Assembly (NCBI GenBank): GCA_937902995.1
Contig: CALEKY010000036.1
Coordinates: forward strand, 1 to 7,304
Direction: 5' to 3'
DNA length: 7,304 nucleotides
Origin: an uncultured Sinobacteraceae bacterium
Lineage (GTDB): Bacteria; Pseudomonadota; Gammaproteobacteria; Steroidobacterales; Steroidobacteraceae
Shown: positions 1-7,125 of the stretch, piece after piece
How positions within the stretch are numbered: the stretch's first letter is position 1
Layout of the letters: every line of letters begins with the position of its first letter
Translations under genes and position numbers: made by a program
The notes under the pieces: model-generated
Seen by the model: only the letters and a program-made list of their open reading frames with translations
Told to the model about the DNA's origin: nothing
The model's database searches: none

Positions 1-126
1 CAGATCGCCGGAAAGTTCCGGGAACGGCAGCGGGAGATCCTGTTGCGCCTGATCGACCATGGCGCTCGTCTTTGCTCACACAGCGATGCCACAAAAGTAC
101 TCACTGTAGACGCGGCAACAGTGTAG
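1..126 (+). CDS. C-terminal end of an unidentified plus-strand reading frame (partial)
   Basis: Frame 1 is open from the left edge and ends at TAG (124-126), giving 41 residues that begin QIAGKFRERQ and end VDAATV. The first half is charged and looks helical, with a high share of G or C at third codon positions, which suits a real coding end. The second half is less convincing. I recognise no family. It is convergent with the cas operon, so it is not part of it. Frame 3 is also open here (to TGA at 180-182), but its predicted residues are Arg/Ser-rich and look like a shadow. This could be a genuine gene end or chance; the start lies outside the window. Confidence 0.35.
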   Translation, partial: QIAGKFRERQREILLRLIDHGARLCSHSDATKVLTVDAATV

Positions 127-160
127 CCGTTCGCAAAAGCGACGAGCGAAGGGTGCGGCG

Positions 161-184
161 CGTCACAGTTTGGGCGATGTGACG
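161..184. repeat. Inverted repeat, 7-base arms, 10-base loop
   Basis: CGTCACA (161-167) and TGTGACG (178-184) are perfect reverse complements. It could form a small stem-loop in the transcript downstream of cas8 or bind a dimeric protein. The half-sites resemble TGTGA/TCACA, but their order is the opposite of a CRP-type site. There is no T-run to make it a standard intrinsic terminator. Confidence 0.45.
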
Positions 185-213
185 GCGTCAGGAATGATTG
201 TGATCTCTCGCAT

Positions 214-232
214 CGGCCGGAATCACCGGCCG
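214..232. repeat. GC-rich hairpin CGGCCGG-AATCA-CCGGCCG
   Basis: Two perfect 7-base arms (214-220 and 226-232) made only of G and C flank a 5-base loop, which would give a stable RNA stem-loop on either strand. It sits about 105 bases past the cas8 stop. No T-run follows on either strand, so an intrinsic terminator is not supported. It could stabilise the 3' end of the message, help Rho-dependent termination, or be a fragment of an old mobile element. Confidence 0.5.
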
Positions 233-335
233 TCATCGACATACACTACAAACTACATCTGTAACTCAAGACCGCCAATTTTCTTAGAACGGTTACGTTG
301 AAAAGCTACGTCTCAATTGAGCAATGGAAAATACC

Positions 336-1364
336 TTATGCTGTGAGCCGTCGTTCATCTCGCATCGTAGCTATTGCTACGATCGGTGTGGCTCTAGCGA
401 AGTTCATGAACTTACCGACGGATACGCGCCGCGCCTGCATTACTTGATGGACACCAAGGTAACGGAGTGCATCTGACCTCTGCAGGTTCGGATGTGCAAG
501 AAGGCATCGAATCGTCGCGAGGCTGGCTGGCTCGTCCCAGATTGGCCATGAAAAAGCAAAGCCGTTGCGATCGAATGTCCCTCCGATGATGTTCGCGCGC
601 ACCCTGCCTGATCTACGCTCCGGCACGACTGTCAGAGTTGCAAGTCCGATTGCGGCAAGACGGTTCGCCCCATGCTGGGTTCCGCTCTTGTATGCTGGGT
701 CGGTCGGATCACCCGCCATTAGCGCGTAACGGACGTCCTCTTCCGGATCCCACCGGAACGATTCGGTCGAATCCTTACGGTGCCAGGGTTGGAACAGCAC
801 TTCCATCAAGCATTGAGATTCTGTCGGAGTGATCGCCTTCTTGCCCTTTCCGCGTTTCTCCGGGGCTTTCAGCTTCGGCACTTCCTCCAACCGCTTCAAG
901 AAGTGCTGATGACCCTGACCGAATTGCAGACACAAAGGTGTGGGGTCGACGATTTCATTCTTTTCCGATCTGCACGCCGCGTCGGTCATTAGCGCAGCCA
1001 AGGCGTCTGTTTGGCTTCGATTCCTCAAGTCGGACGCTTCTGCTGCGGCCACCAGTACCGATCTGGCCTCGCTTCGGGAATAGTTGAGATCAGCGCGACT
1101 ACCAAAGTCATACGCCTGGGATAGGTACTCAATCCCTATGGCTGCCGCTTCGCATATCTCCTCCCTACTCGCTGACTTCGCCAGAAATAGTCTTGGTCGT
1201 AGCGGCAGCCGGTCGACATCCCAGGCTGCGCGAGGATTCAATTGACCGTACATGCGTTTCTTGTCTGCTACTTCTATCGCGCGAAGCAAACCTAGCAGGG
1301 CGAGAAAGGCAAGTAAGTTATCTGACTCAAGGCCGTCGAGGCGGTGAGTTACACCGATAGTCAT
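336..1364 (-). CDS. cas8: Type I-G Cas8-like subunit (short Cas8u2/Csb3 type)
   Basis: Likely the large subunit of the type I-G effector, which spans the complex, takes part in target recognition and links Cas3 to it. The 342-residue protein opens with the typical N-terminal motif DGLESDNLLAFLALLGLLRA (10-29), close to the DG-x-N-LAFLAxLGLLRAL signature of this group. A second typical block at about 202-248 includes FRWDPEEDVRYAL and GANRLAAIGL. Between them is a basic segment around KRGKGKK (170-176) that could contact nucleic acid; that role is inference. The ATG overlaps the cas3 stop by 4 bases and follows a strong AAGGAGG, which fixes the start. It is the last gene of the operon and ends in TAA. 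At 342 residues it is about half the length of Csx17-type Cas8, but both ends look intact, so it is probably the naturally short variant. Family assignment is by motif memory. Confidence 0.78.
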   Translation of the reverse strand: MTIGVTHRLDGLESDNLLAFLALLGLLRAIEVADKKRMYGQLNPRAAWDVDRLPLRPRLFLAKSASREEICEAAAIGIEYLSQAYDFGSRADLNYSRSEARSVLVAAAEASDLRNRSQTDALAALMTDAACRSEKNEIVDPTPLCLQFGQGHQHFLKRLEEVPKLKAPEKRGKGKKAITPTESQCLMEVLFQPWHRKDSTESFRWDPEEDVRYALMAGDPTDPAYKSGTQHGANRLAAIGLATLTVVPERRSGRVRANIIGGTFDRNGFAFSWPIWDEPASLATIRCLLAHPNLQRSDALRYLGVHQVMQARRVSVGKFMNFARATPIVAIATMRDERRLTA

Positions 1365-4345
1365 TTGCTAGCCTCCTTCTCGTCCTCGGACGCGCGATGG
1401 TCAGCAAGCCTCAAGATCGCTTCCATGTGCGCAAGTCCCCACGCGCCATATCGTGCACGGAGGCGCTCAAACAGCTTGGGCCAGTCGCACCCTCGCCAAT
1501 TGAAGGCGAACGACTGAGGACCTGGCCCGGCGGGCACGCGGGTTGGCAAGTCGCAGACTGCTGGCAATTCCCGATCAACGCGATCGAGGGGATCAGCATG
1601 CGGGAAGAAGGGGCGTCCGTAGCCGTGATGTACACCTACGAGCCATAGAACGAGCTCAGGGTCTTTTGCTTCAGCGAAGCGCGGCACCAACGCAGCGAGT
1701 CGAACGGAAAGCGCCTCATGTCTCCAGTTCTTGGGTAAACCCGACTCGGTCCGCGCTGAGCGTGGCAGCGAACGGGCCGACTTCGCCAACACATCGGACG
1801 GAGCGTCAAAGCCGATTCCCAACGGATCTCCGTAATGAAGCCACGCCTGGAAGCGGGTGTCAGCCTTGCCGAGATCGTGCAGATATCCCGCCAGCTTTAC
1901 GTCCTGCACCCGATCAGCGGAAAGCCCCGCAGCTCGCGCAAATTGCTCCGCCCGCTGCTCGACGTCTGCGGAGTGCCGCTCCAAAGAGACTGGCAGGCCG
2001 ATGAGCGAACCGCTGACGTCGTCCTCAGTCGAACTCGGACGTCCCTCTTGTTCCATCGATCCGGACTCGATACCAAAAGGCGCGACAAACAGAACTCCTC
2101 GAGGGAATTCTTCGTCTGTCTGGCCGTAGACGTGCAGATCGACCGTGATGCTGCGTCGCTTTGCCTCAGACAGCGCAAGTAGGTCTTCGCGAATCTCCGC
2201 AGGCAAGTCGAGTTCGAGAACGGCATCGCGGACATCTTTCCAACTTCGCGACTCCACGCTGCCAAGCGTTCTGGCTAATCGGCTCTCCATCTCAGGAGTG
2301 ATGAGTCCTGGAGCTATCCGGACGAAGAACTTCCGTCCCGCGAACGGCAACGCTGCTTGGCGCGCTACGTCGGGAACAGTTGTTGTTGACAACACGTTCC
2401 AGCCGAACTCATCGACACCACCATAAGACGCTGGCACGATGATGGTATCGCCTGGACGTATTTGTTCGGGCCATATCCATGTCGAGTCAAGATCGTCGCC
2501 CTTCCACCGAAAGATTCTGCGTCGCTCGTTCTGTAACTGCCGTGACTCAGTTTCTGAGACATCAGAAGGCACGTCGGCCAGCAGGGCTGTGCGTCTCGAT
2601 CCAGACAACCACGCTCGGACTGTTGAGACGGGAAGTTCAATAGCCTCCGCAGCTCGTGGGGGAACGAGCGTCAAGAGCCGGCGCAAGCGTTCGACTTCGT
2701 CCTCGTCGTCTGAGGGAAAGCCAACATCGGCGCGCCAGACAACGGCAACAGAATCAGGTTGCCGCTCTGGTCCGTGAAGGAAGCAGGCAACGTCAGGATC
2801 GGCTGCCGGTATAGGCGAAGTCTGACTCAGAAGGTCAACATGGGCGGGCATTAGGACCGGTGCATCTGGCTTCGGCGATAACGCTTCCTCAGATAACCGC
2901 ACAGGGAAGCGAGTCAATCCAAAATCGACTATAAGATCACGCCCAGCTCTTGTGGCTGCTTCCGTAAGTTGCGCCCACGCATATGTGAAGGCATGTCCGT
3001 AAATCGGATCCTTCGCTTTCGAGAAAACTTCTTCCTTTGTCGCGACAATAGCTGCATAAGGAATAATTTCTCTACCAGCTCGGTTCAAGCGACCGAACCG
3101 TTGACGCAATGCATCGAGCGGCGCCAGCTCAGTAATCAAGGCGTCGAGGTCAATATCGACACCGGCTTCGATGCATTGGGTGGCGACCACAATTAGAGGC
3201 TTATCGAACATTCGAGGTTCGCCAGTCCTAATCGGGCGAAGCTTCTCTGCCGCGTTGTCTCGCTCAACCTGCCTGGCAGGCCCAATCAATAAGGCAGGCC
3301 GATCGATTCTTCCGCTATCTATATCGACACGAAATTCCTCGCACAGGCGCGCATGTACAGATCGTGCGCGAGCTACGCGATTGACAACCACGCCGATGGC
3401 AGGTGCCGATGCGGCGTTTGCAGGCGCCTGGAAGTGCTCAAGCGCACGGCGGACTTCTCGTACGAGCGCTGCCGTACGCTGAGTAAGCGCATCGTTGTTT
3501 TCTTCGATTTCCTCTTGGTTTTCTTCCGCTTTTGTTCTGGACACCTGAATCAGTTTCACCGGCTTGCTTGCAGCTAGCCGCCTTTGAAGCACAGTGTGTC
3601 GCAGATCGTCTTCTTCGAGACTGAATTCTGTAAGCAATCGTTCACCCGGCGTAGCGGTGAGGAGAGAAACGGCCCAGGGCGTTGTGTCCGGAACCTCACG
3701 CCAACGGTCGCTTCGATAGGCGGCAACCCAACTCAGCGTCTGTCGAAACGGCTCCGCGAGGTGTGCCTCGTCGAGTAGAATCAAACAGTCCGCACCAAGC
3801 AGACCAGCGTGCACGGGCTTCATGGAATCGGAAACGCCGTACCCTCGAAAGAGCAGGCGGGAACCGACCTGGTCCACGGTCGAGCACAGAATTGTCGGTT
3901 GGGATGGAGTTCGCGCCCAATCATCTTCCCTCGGCAAGCCGCCACGCAGGCGGCGTGCAATCAAAGGGCGGCTGCTTTCCGACGTCTCTCTTGCAGTAGA
4001 GAGCAGACGCTCAGCGACGCGGCGTGTGACAGGTCCCGGCGGCGAGAGCAATTTTTCAGCAAGCTTTTCGGCGTGGCGAAATGCGTCGTCGACAACGAGT
4101 CGACGATCCACTATGTGCACGATCCGCACGGGCGCACGCCGTGTCGAACTTTCGGCCTCCAACGCCAAGTGAAAAACGGCGATATCTAAAGTAGAGGTCT
4201 TTCCCGAACCCGTCGGTAAGTCTAGAACTGCAGGCCACTTGCCGCCTTCGGCAAGCCGCCGAAGCAATCTTTCCTGCCAAGGGAACGGTTGGTAGCCGTG
4301 AATCTCGCAAAAAAAAGCTGCGAAGTCGTTTACCGAGAGGCTCAT
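1361..4345 (-). CDS. cas3: Cas3 helicase-nuclease with C-terminal HD domain (type I-G)
   Basis: Recruited to target-bound effector, Cas3 unwinds and cuts the DNA. This 994-residue protein carries a Q-motif-like YQPFPWQ (18-24), Walker A DLPTGSGKT (42-50), DEAH (192-195), motif III TAT (230-232), motif V VATQCIEAGVDID (387-399) and motif VI RQRFGRLNRAGR (414-425). A middle part (about 430-780) holds blocks I associate with I-G Cas3, such as TSPIPAADPDV and RPGDTIIVPASYGG (630-643). The HD nuclease is C-terminal: H791, HDLGK (823-827), H876, HH (906-907) and possibly D982. All expected metal ligands are present. Most Cas3 proteins have HD first; C-terminal HD marks this subtype. I chose ATG at 4345 because it overlaps the csb2 stop as ATGA and follows GAGGGA. 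An in-frame GTG at 4378 would add 11 residues inside csb2. Confidence 0.95.
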   Translation of the reverse strand: MSLSVNDFAAFFCEIHGYQPFPWQERLLRRLAEGGKWPAVLDLPTGSGKTSTLDIAVFHLALEAESSTRRAPVRIVHIVDRRLVVDDAFRHAEKLAEKLLSPPGPVTRRVAERLLSTARETSESSRPLIARRLRGGLPREDDWARTPSQPTILCSTVDQVGSRLLFRGYGVSDSMKPVHAGLLGADCLILLDEAHLAEPFRQTLSWVAAYRSDRWREVPDTTPWAVSLLTATPGERLLTEFSLEEDDLRHTVLQRRLAASKPVKLIQVSRTKAEENQEEIEENNDALTQRTAALVREVRRALEHFQAPANAASAPAIGVVVNRVARARSVHARLCEEFRVDIDSGRIDRPALLIGPARQVERDNAAEKLRPIRTGEPRMFDKPLIVVATQCIEAGVDIDLDALITELAPLDALRQRFGRLNRAGREIIPYAAIVATKEEVFSKAKDPIYGHAFTYAWAQLTEAATRAGRDLIVDFGLTRFPVRLSEEALSPKPDAPVLMPAHVDLLSQTSPIPAADPDVACFLHGPERQPDSVAVVWRADVGFPSDDEDEVERLRRLLTLVPPRAAEAIELPVSTVRAWLSGSRRTALLADVPSDVSETESRQLQNERRRIFRWKGDDLDSTWIWPEQIRPGDTIIVPASYGGVDEFGWNVLSTTTVPDVARQAALPFAGRKFFVRIAPGLITPEMESRLARTLGSVESRSWKDVRDAVLELDLPAEIREDLLALSEAKRRSITVDLHVYGQTDEEFPRGVLFVAPFGIESGSMEQEGRPSSTEDDVSGSLIGLPVSLERHSADVEQRAEQFARAAGLSADRVQDVKLAGYLHDLGKADTRFQAWLHYGDPLGIGFDAPSDVLAKSARSLPRSARTESGLPKNWRHEALSVRLAALVPRFAEAKDPELVLWLVGVHHGYGRPFFPHADPLDRVDRELPAVCDLPTRVPAGPGPQSFAFNWRGCDWPKLFERLRARYGAWGLAHMEAILRLADHRASEDEKEASK
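1372..1378 (-). promoter_or_regulatory. Ribosome binding site of cas8
   Basis: On the minus strand AAGGAGG lies 7 bases before the ATG at 1364-1362, inside the last codons of cas3. It is a near-perfect anti-16S match. With the ATGA stop-start overlap, it predicts efficient, coupled translation of cas8. Confidence 0.85.
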
Positions 4346-5811
4346 GCGGCGTCCCTCTTCGAAAAAAGAGGCCTGCACAATCCCATGCCAACAAAGCGGC
4401 CTGCCCCAAGGATCACGGGACCTTCGACCGGCTCGGCAAAGCGAATCACGGCGTGCGTGAGGAATCGACTAGCCAATGAGGCAGGCAGTCTCCAGCGCAT
4501 CCAAGCGGGCGATCGCGTGGATGGATATGCGGAAGGCGCACCTTCAATCGCGGAGTGCTTGTCTGCGAAGATCTCTTTGGGTTCCGGTAAGCCGATGTTT
4601 CGACACGCTGCTGCAATTTGTTCTCGTATTTCCGCTTCGCGGTCCTTGCCCTCGTTCTTGAGGTGACGGTCGAGAACAATCGGTGTGATCGTTGCAAATG
4701 TGTGTGCCGGATGGACGTACAAGCGAGGATCGAGCGAACGCTTGTCTGCGGGCGTCTCACGAGTGATGGATAGGCGAATCGAGAATCCCGCGTTGCTCGC
4801 TGTGCCTTCTTGTGGCTTGAGTGTGAGGATGCGGCGGCCGTCTTCTAACGGAGCAATCATACTCAGCGCTCTCAGGAAGGAAGCGTTCTCAAGCAGCCCG
4901 CTACCGCGTGGTGGTACGAGCGCATATCCCATGACGTGCCCGTCTGAGTACGGAAACCCAACAAACGGCATGGGAACGATCGCAAGATGCGGTACACGAC
5001 TAGGCTTTCCGCTTGCGTCGTGTCCGCTGACGATCTCTGGAATGTCGCCTTCCATGCCCATCCGGCGATAGCCGCTCAACACTGCATCGCGCATCGTCTT
5101 CGCCACCATTGCGCAAGCACGCAGATCAGGCATTTCGCCGTCCAAATGCTCGAGAAGGAACCAGCGAGTGTCGAACGCGCTAGCGATCCGAGTTGTATGC
5201 TTGTGTCTGAAGGGAACAGCGGGTCCAGGCAATGGGCGACGACCGGCCTCGAAATCATGACATAACTCCGAGAAGCGCCCTGGATAGATGCGCCGCTGCG
5301 CGGCCGCCACTACTTCAGAAGGAATTGGCTCGGCAACTAGAAATCGACAACGCGTGAGGCTCGTCGAGTGTCCGACGTAAGCTGTGTCGTGCGCCAGCCG
5401 CTGCAACGCTTCGAGTGTTTCAGACGTCGGGGACGCATCGTGCCATTGCAGACGAGCTACCGGATCGTATGGCCGCGCAGTGGGAAACTGTCGCGCCTGA
5501 CGGGCTCGCAAGGCTGGTAATACTCCGCGTGCGTTCTTTTCTCGATTGCTTCGCGGATCGTTCGGGGGCACAAAAACCGTGACGGTCGTGCGTTGCGTTG
5601 CTGGCGAGGCGATCAGCTGCGGCGGGGACTGCGATTCCAGCCACTCCAAAGCCAGAGCCTCCTGCGGATTCTTACCGCGTGCGGCCCACGTCGCTACCAG
5701 CGCAGAGAAAATCCGATCAGGTTGCGGTGGCCAGTCCGAGACGGAACTCGCCGGACTTAGCGCCGCAAACGAGACGCCCGACAAGTACTCAATCTCGAGG
5801 ATGAGACTCAT
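4342..5811 (-). CDS. csb2: Csb2, Cas5-Cas6 fusion: crRNA-processing subunit (GSU0054 family)
   Basis: In type I-G, Csb2 combines two jobs done by separate proteins elsewhere: the Cas6 part cuts pre-crRNA and stays on the guide, and the Cas5 part belongs to the effector complex. The 489-residue protein starts with a RAMP-like strand and the family motif WPPQPDRIFSALVA (27-40). Further family blocks follow: HDTAYVGHSTSL (141-152), HLAIVPMPFVGFPYSDGHVM (275-294) and HTFATITPIVLDRHLK (370-385). Near the C-terminus a glycine-rich RAMP loop, GPVILGAGRFVGMGL (464-478), follows a beta strand with H453. Several histidines (367, 370, 383, 453) are candidates for the ribonuclease site; the sequence alone does not say which. 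The start ATG shares its A with the csb1 stop (TAATG), and GGAGG lies 4 bases upstream. It ends in a 4-base overlap with cas3. Length and motifs look complete. Confidence 0.93.
   Translation of the reverse strand: MSLILEIEYLSGVSFAALSPASSVSDWPPQPDRIFSALVATWAARGKNPQEALALEWLESQSPPQLIASPATQRTTVTVFVPPNDPRSNREKNARGVLPALRARQARQFPTARPYDPVARLQWHDASPTSETLEALQRLAHDTAYVGHSTSLTRCRFLVAEPIPSEVVAAAQRRIYPGRFSELCHDFEAGRRPLPGPAVPFRHKHTTRIASAFDTRWFLLEHLDGEMPDLRACAMVAKTMRDAVLSGYRRMGMEGDIPEIVSGHDASGKPSRVPHLAIVPMPFVGFPYSDGHVMGYALVPPRGSGLLENASFLRALSMIAPLEDGRRILTLKPQEGTASNAGFSIRLSITRETPADKRSLDPRLYVHPAHTFATITPIVLDRHLKNEGKDREAEIREQIAAACRNIGLPEPKEIFADKHSAIEGAPSAYPSTRSPAWMRWRLPASLASRFLTHAVIRFAEPVEGPVILGAGRFVGMGLCRPLFSKRDAA
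4352..4357 (-). promoter_or_regulatory. Ribosome binding site that decides the cas3 start
   Basis: GAGGGA on the minus strand lies 6 bases before the ATG at 4345-4343. The ATG shares bases with the csb2 stop TGA (4344-4342). This supports the ATG start over the in-frame GTG at 4378-4376. Confidence 0.75.
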
Positions 5812-7046
5812 TATTCCTCCCCAGCCTCGTTGTCCTCGCCGCCCGCGCCGAGCAACGCGAGCTCTTGGCTCTTACGCACGATCTCGACCAGCTTCGGCTG
5901 TGGAACCAGTCGCAAAGGTTCGGTGGTCAGTCTGAACCCAGCGGACCGCGCAGCCTCTAGCGCTTCGCGATAAAGCTTTCGTACTGTCGATCTGTCGATG
6001 GAAACCGGATCGACTGATCCATCCGCATGGACGAGCTCCAGCGGAGCGTTGCTTTCGCAAACGAGATCGCAGCGGGAGCGTAAGGCATAGCCGCGTGCGT
6101 CCTGCTCGACGAGAGCCAACAGTCCGAGAGCCGCAAGCAATGTGCGTGCTGCCGTATCCCGCTCCTCTCCACCGAAGCGCAGTCGGCGCAACGCTGCGAA
6201 ACTGAGAACAAACGTATGCTCGAGGTAATCGCACGTTACGCCCAAGGGCTGGACGGAGGGGGTGATGTTGCCGTGGTTGATCTCGGATGGCCTGACCTTC
6301 TTCGCTCTCCTGCCTGCCGCGGCCTCCGTGGTAGCCCAGCCGCTTTCGCCCTTGAAAACTTCGACCTTGCGTAACACCCCTAATGGATCGATCCGGCTTC
6401 CAGTACGCCGGCAAGCCGTTCTGAACTCAACTTCCCCAGTTCTGGGATCGACCAGCTCTTCCATCGGAACATCGATGCCCACGATCTCGGACGTAAGACA
6501 TCGGGCGAATTTCGCACCGATGCCGCCGCCTTCGCCGGTCGAGTGCCAAGCACCGAAGACCAACGCGTTCGGAGAGATTTCGAGAACTGCAGACGCGTCG
6601 TCCGTTTTCGCCTTGGCAAGGCGTTTCCCCGCTTCACTCTCCATGAATGGCTCATCTCCCAAAAGACTGTCGCGCAGGATCGCGTCGTAGATGCGATGAG
6701 GCGCATCGAGCGACGTAACATGCGTGATGCCCTCGAGCCCAGCATCACTGAAGTCAACAACGACGTGTGGTATCGGCAACCCGTCTGCGGTAGCGCCGAG
6801 AAGACAGTCTTCGAGCCGATTTGCCTGTGACTGCACACTATCGACAAGAACACACCACACTTCTTTGCCGTCAATCCGCCGGCGTTCGTACACATGCCTA
6901 GGCGGAGCGTTGCGGCCTTCTCCGGGATACGTCGGCGGAAAAATCTTGTCACCTTTGCCACCGACTGGTTGCAACCGCTGGCGGCGACGAAGTGCAGCAT
7001 CAACGACTATTGAATCCCGAATACGAGCAAGATCAAGCGATGTCAT
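5811..7046 (-). CDS. csb1: Csb1, Cas7-type backbone subunit (GSU0053 family)
   Basis: Csb1 is the type I-G Cas7 subunit. Several copies line up on the crRNA spacer and hold it for pairing with target DNA. The 411-residue protein carries the family signature DSVQSQANRLE (69-79), preceded by KIFPPTYPG (34-42). Further blocks typical of the family are FGAWHSTGEGGGIGAKFARC (164-183), PSEINHGNITPS (253-264) and the stretch around HTFVLSFAALRRLRFGG (277-293). No signal peptide or membrane segment is seen, as expected for a cytoplasmic RNA-binding protein. It is the first gene of the cas operon. Its ATG follows GGGAGGA with good spacing, and 134 bases separate it from the upstream gene on the same strand, so a promoter may lie there. 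As the most abundant subunit, its position first in the operon makes sense. No sign of truncation. Confidence 0.95.
   Translation of the reverse strand: MTSLDLARIRDSIVVDAALRRRQRLQPVGGKGDKIFPPTYPGEGRNAPPRHVYERRRIDGKEVWCVLVDSVQSQANRLEDCLLGATADGLPIPHVVVDFSDAGLEGITHVTSLDAPHRIYDAILRDSLLGDEPFMESEAGKRLAKAKTDDASAVLEISPNALVFGAWHSTGEGGGIGAKFARCLTSEIVGIDVPMEELVDPRTGEVEFRTACRRTGSRIDPLGVLRKVEVFKGESGWATTEAAAGRRAKKVRPSEINHGNITPSVQPLGVTCDYLEHTFVLSFAALRRLRFGGEERDTAARTLLAALGLLALVEQDARGYALRSRCDLVCESNAPLELVHADGSVDPVSIDRSTVRKLYREALEAARSAGFRLTTEPLRLVPQPKLVEIVRKSQELALLGAGGEDNEAGEE
5816..5820 (-). promoter_or_regulatory. Ribosome binding site of csb2
   Basis: GGAGG within GGGGAGGAA on the minus strand lies 4 bases before the csb2 ATG (5811-5809), inside the last codons of csb1. 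The spacing is short but the match is strong. It fits the TAATG stop-start overlap and supports coupled translation. Confidence 0.75.
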
Positions 7047-7051
7047 GTAAG

Positions 7052-7058
7052 TCCTCCC
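7052..7058 (-). promoter_or_regulatory. Ribosome binding site of csb1
   Basis: GGGAGGA on the minus strand lies 5 bases before the csb1 ATG (7046-7044), a strong match that supports this start. Confidence 0.85.
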
Positions 7059-7076
7059 AAGAGTGCGGCTCTAGTG

Positions 7077-7103
7077 ATCAGACTGCTGTTCATTGAATCA
7101 GAC
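7077..7103. repeat. Pair of 7-base direct repeats, ATCAGAC
   Basis: ATCAGAC occurs at 7077-7083 and again at 7097-7103, exactly 20 bases apart start to start, close to two turns of DNA. On the transcribed strand they read GTCTGAT. Both lie 31 to 57 bases before the csb1 ATG. The spacing would let two protein units bind the same face, so this is a candidate operator; two 7-base copies can also arise by chance. Confidence 0.35.
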
Positions 7104-7106
7104 GAG

Positions 7107-7125
7107 AGTCGCAGAACGCGCGACT
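7107..7125. repeat. Inverted repeat AGTCGC-N7-GCGACT
   Basis: Perfect 6-base arms at 7107-7112 and 7120-7125 flank a 7-base spacer, 61 to 79 bases before the csb1 ATG. It is adjacent to the ATCAGAC direct repeats. It could be a dimer binding site or a small stem-loop in a leader RNA. No T-run follows on the minus strand, so it is not an intrinsic terminator. Confidence 0.35.

Larger units (their letters stand above)
127..335. other. Intergenic region downstream of the cas operon
   Basis: This stretch separates the end of cas8 from the convergent frame at the left edge. I see no convincing gene, no tRNA and no CRISPR repeat-spacer pattern. It does contain two perfect 7-base inverted repeats (listed separately) and a 10-base palindrome CTCAATTGAG at 312-321. 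It is the natural place for transcription termination of the two converging units, but no stem followed by a T-run is present on either strand. Confidence 0.5.

Noticed and set aside
162..183. CRP-type binding site
   Set aside because: The half-sites are in the wrong order (TCACA before TGTGA, 10-base gap), the opposite of TGTGA-N6-TCACA.
214..232. Intrinsic terminator
   Set aside because: The stem is strong but no run of T follows on either strand.
1..232. Remnant of an IS21-like insertion sequence
   Set aside because: The CCGGAATCACCGGCC-like motif loosely recalls sequences in some IS elements, but no transposase motif, terminal inverted repeat or target duplication is visible.
1..335. 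Possible CRISPR array downstream of cas8
   Set aside because: No direct repeat of 28-37 bases with regular spacing is seen; the only repeats are short inverted ones.
804..806. Internal ATG in cas8 (Met187) as a start for a Cas11-like small subunit
   Set aside because: The upstream bases on the minus strand have no Shine-Dalgarno sequence; Met126 was also checked and lacks one.
1397..4189. Plus-strand open frames of 74-153 codons antisense to cas3
   Set aside because: They lie opposite a protein with clear motifs throughout, have Arg/Ser-rich composition typical of shadow frames, and resemble no known family.
4056..4409. Minus-strand frame of 117 codons across the csb2-cas3 junction
   Set aside because: It overlaps the well-supported ends of both genes in another frame and shows no recognisable motif.
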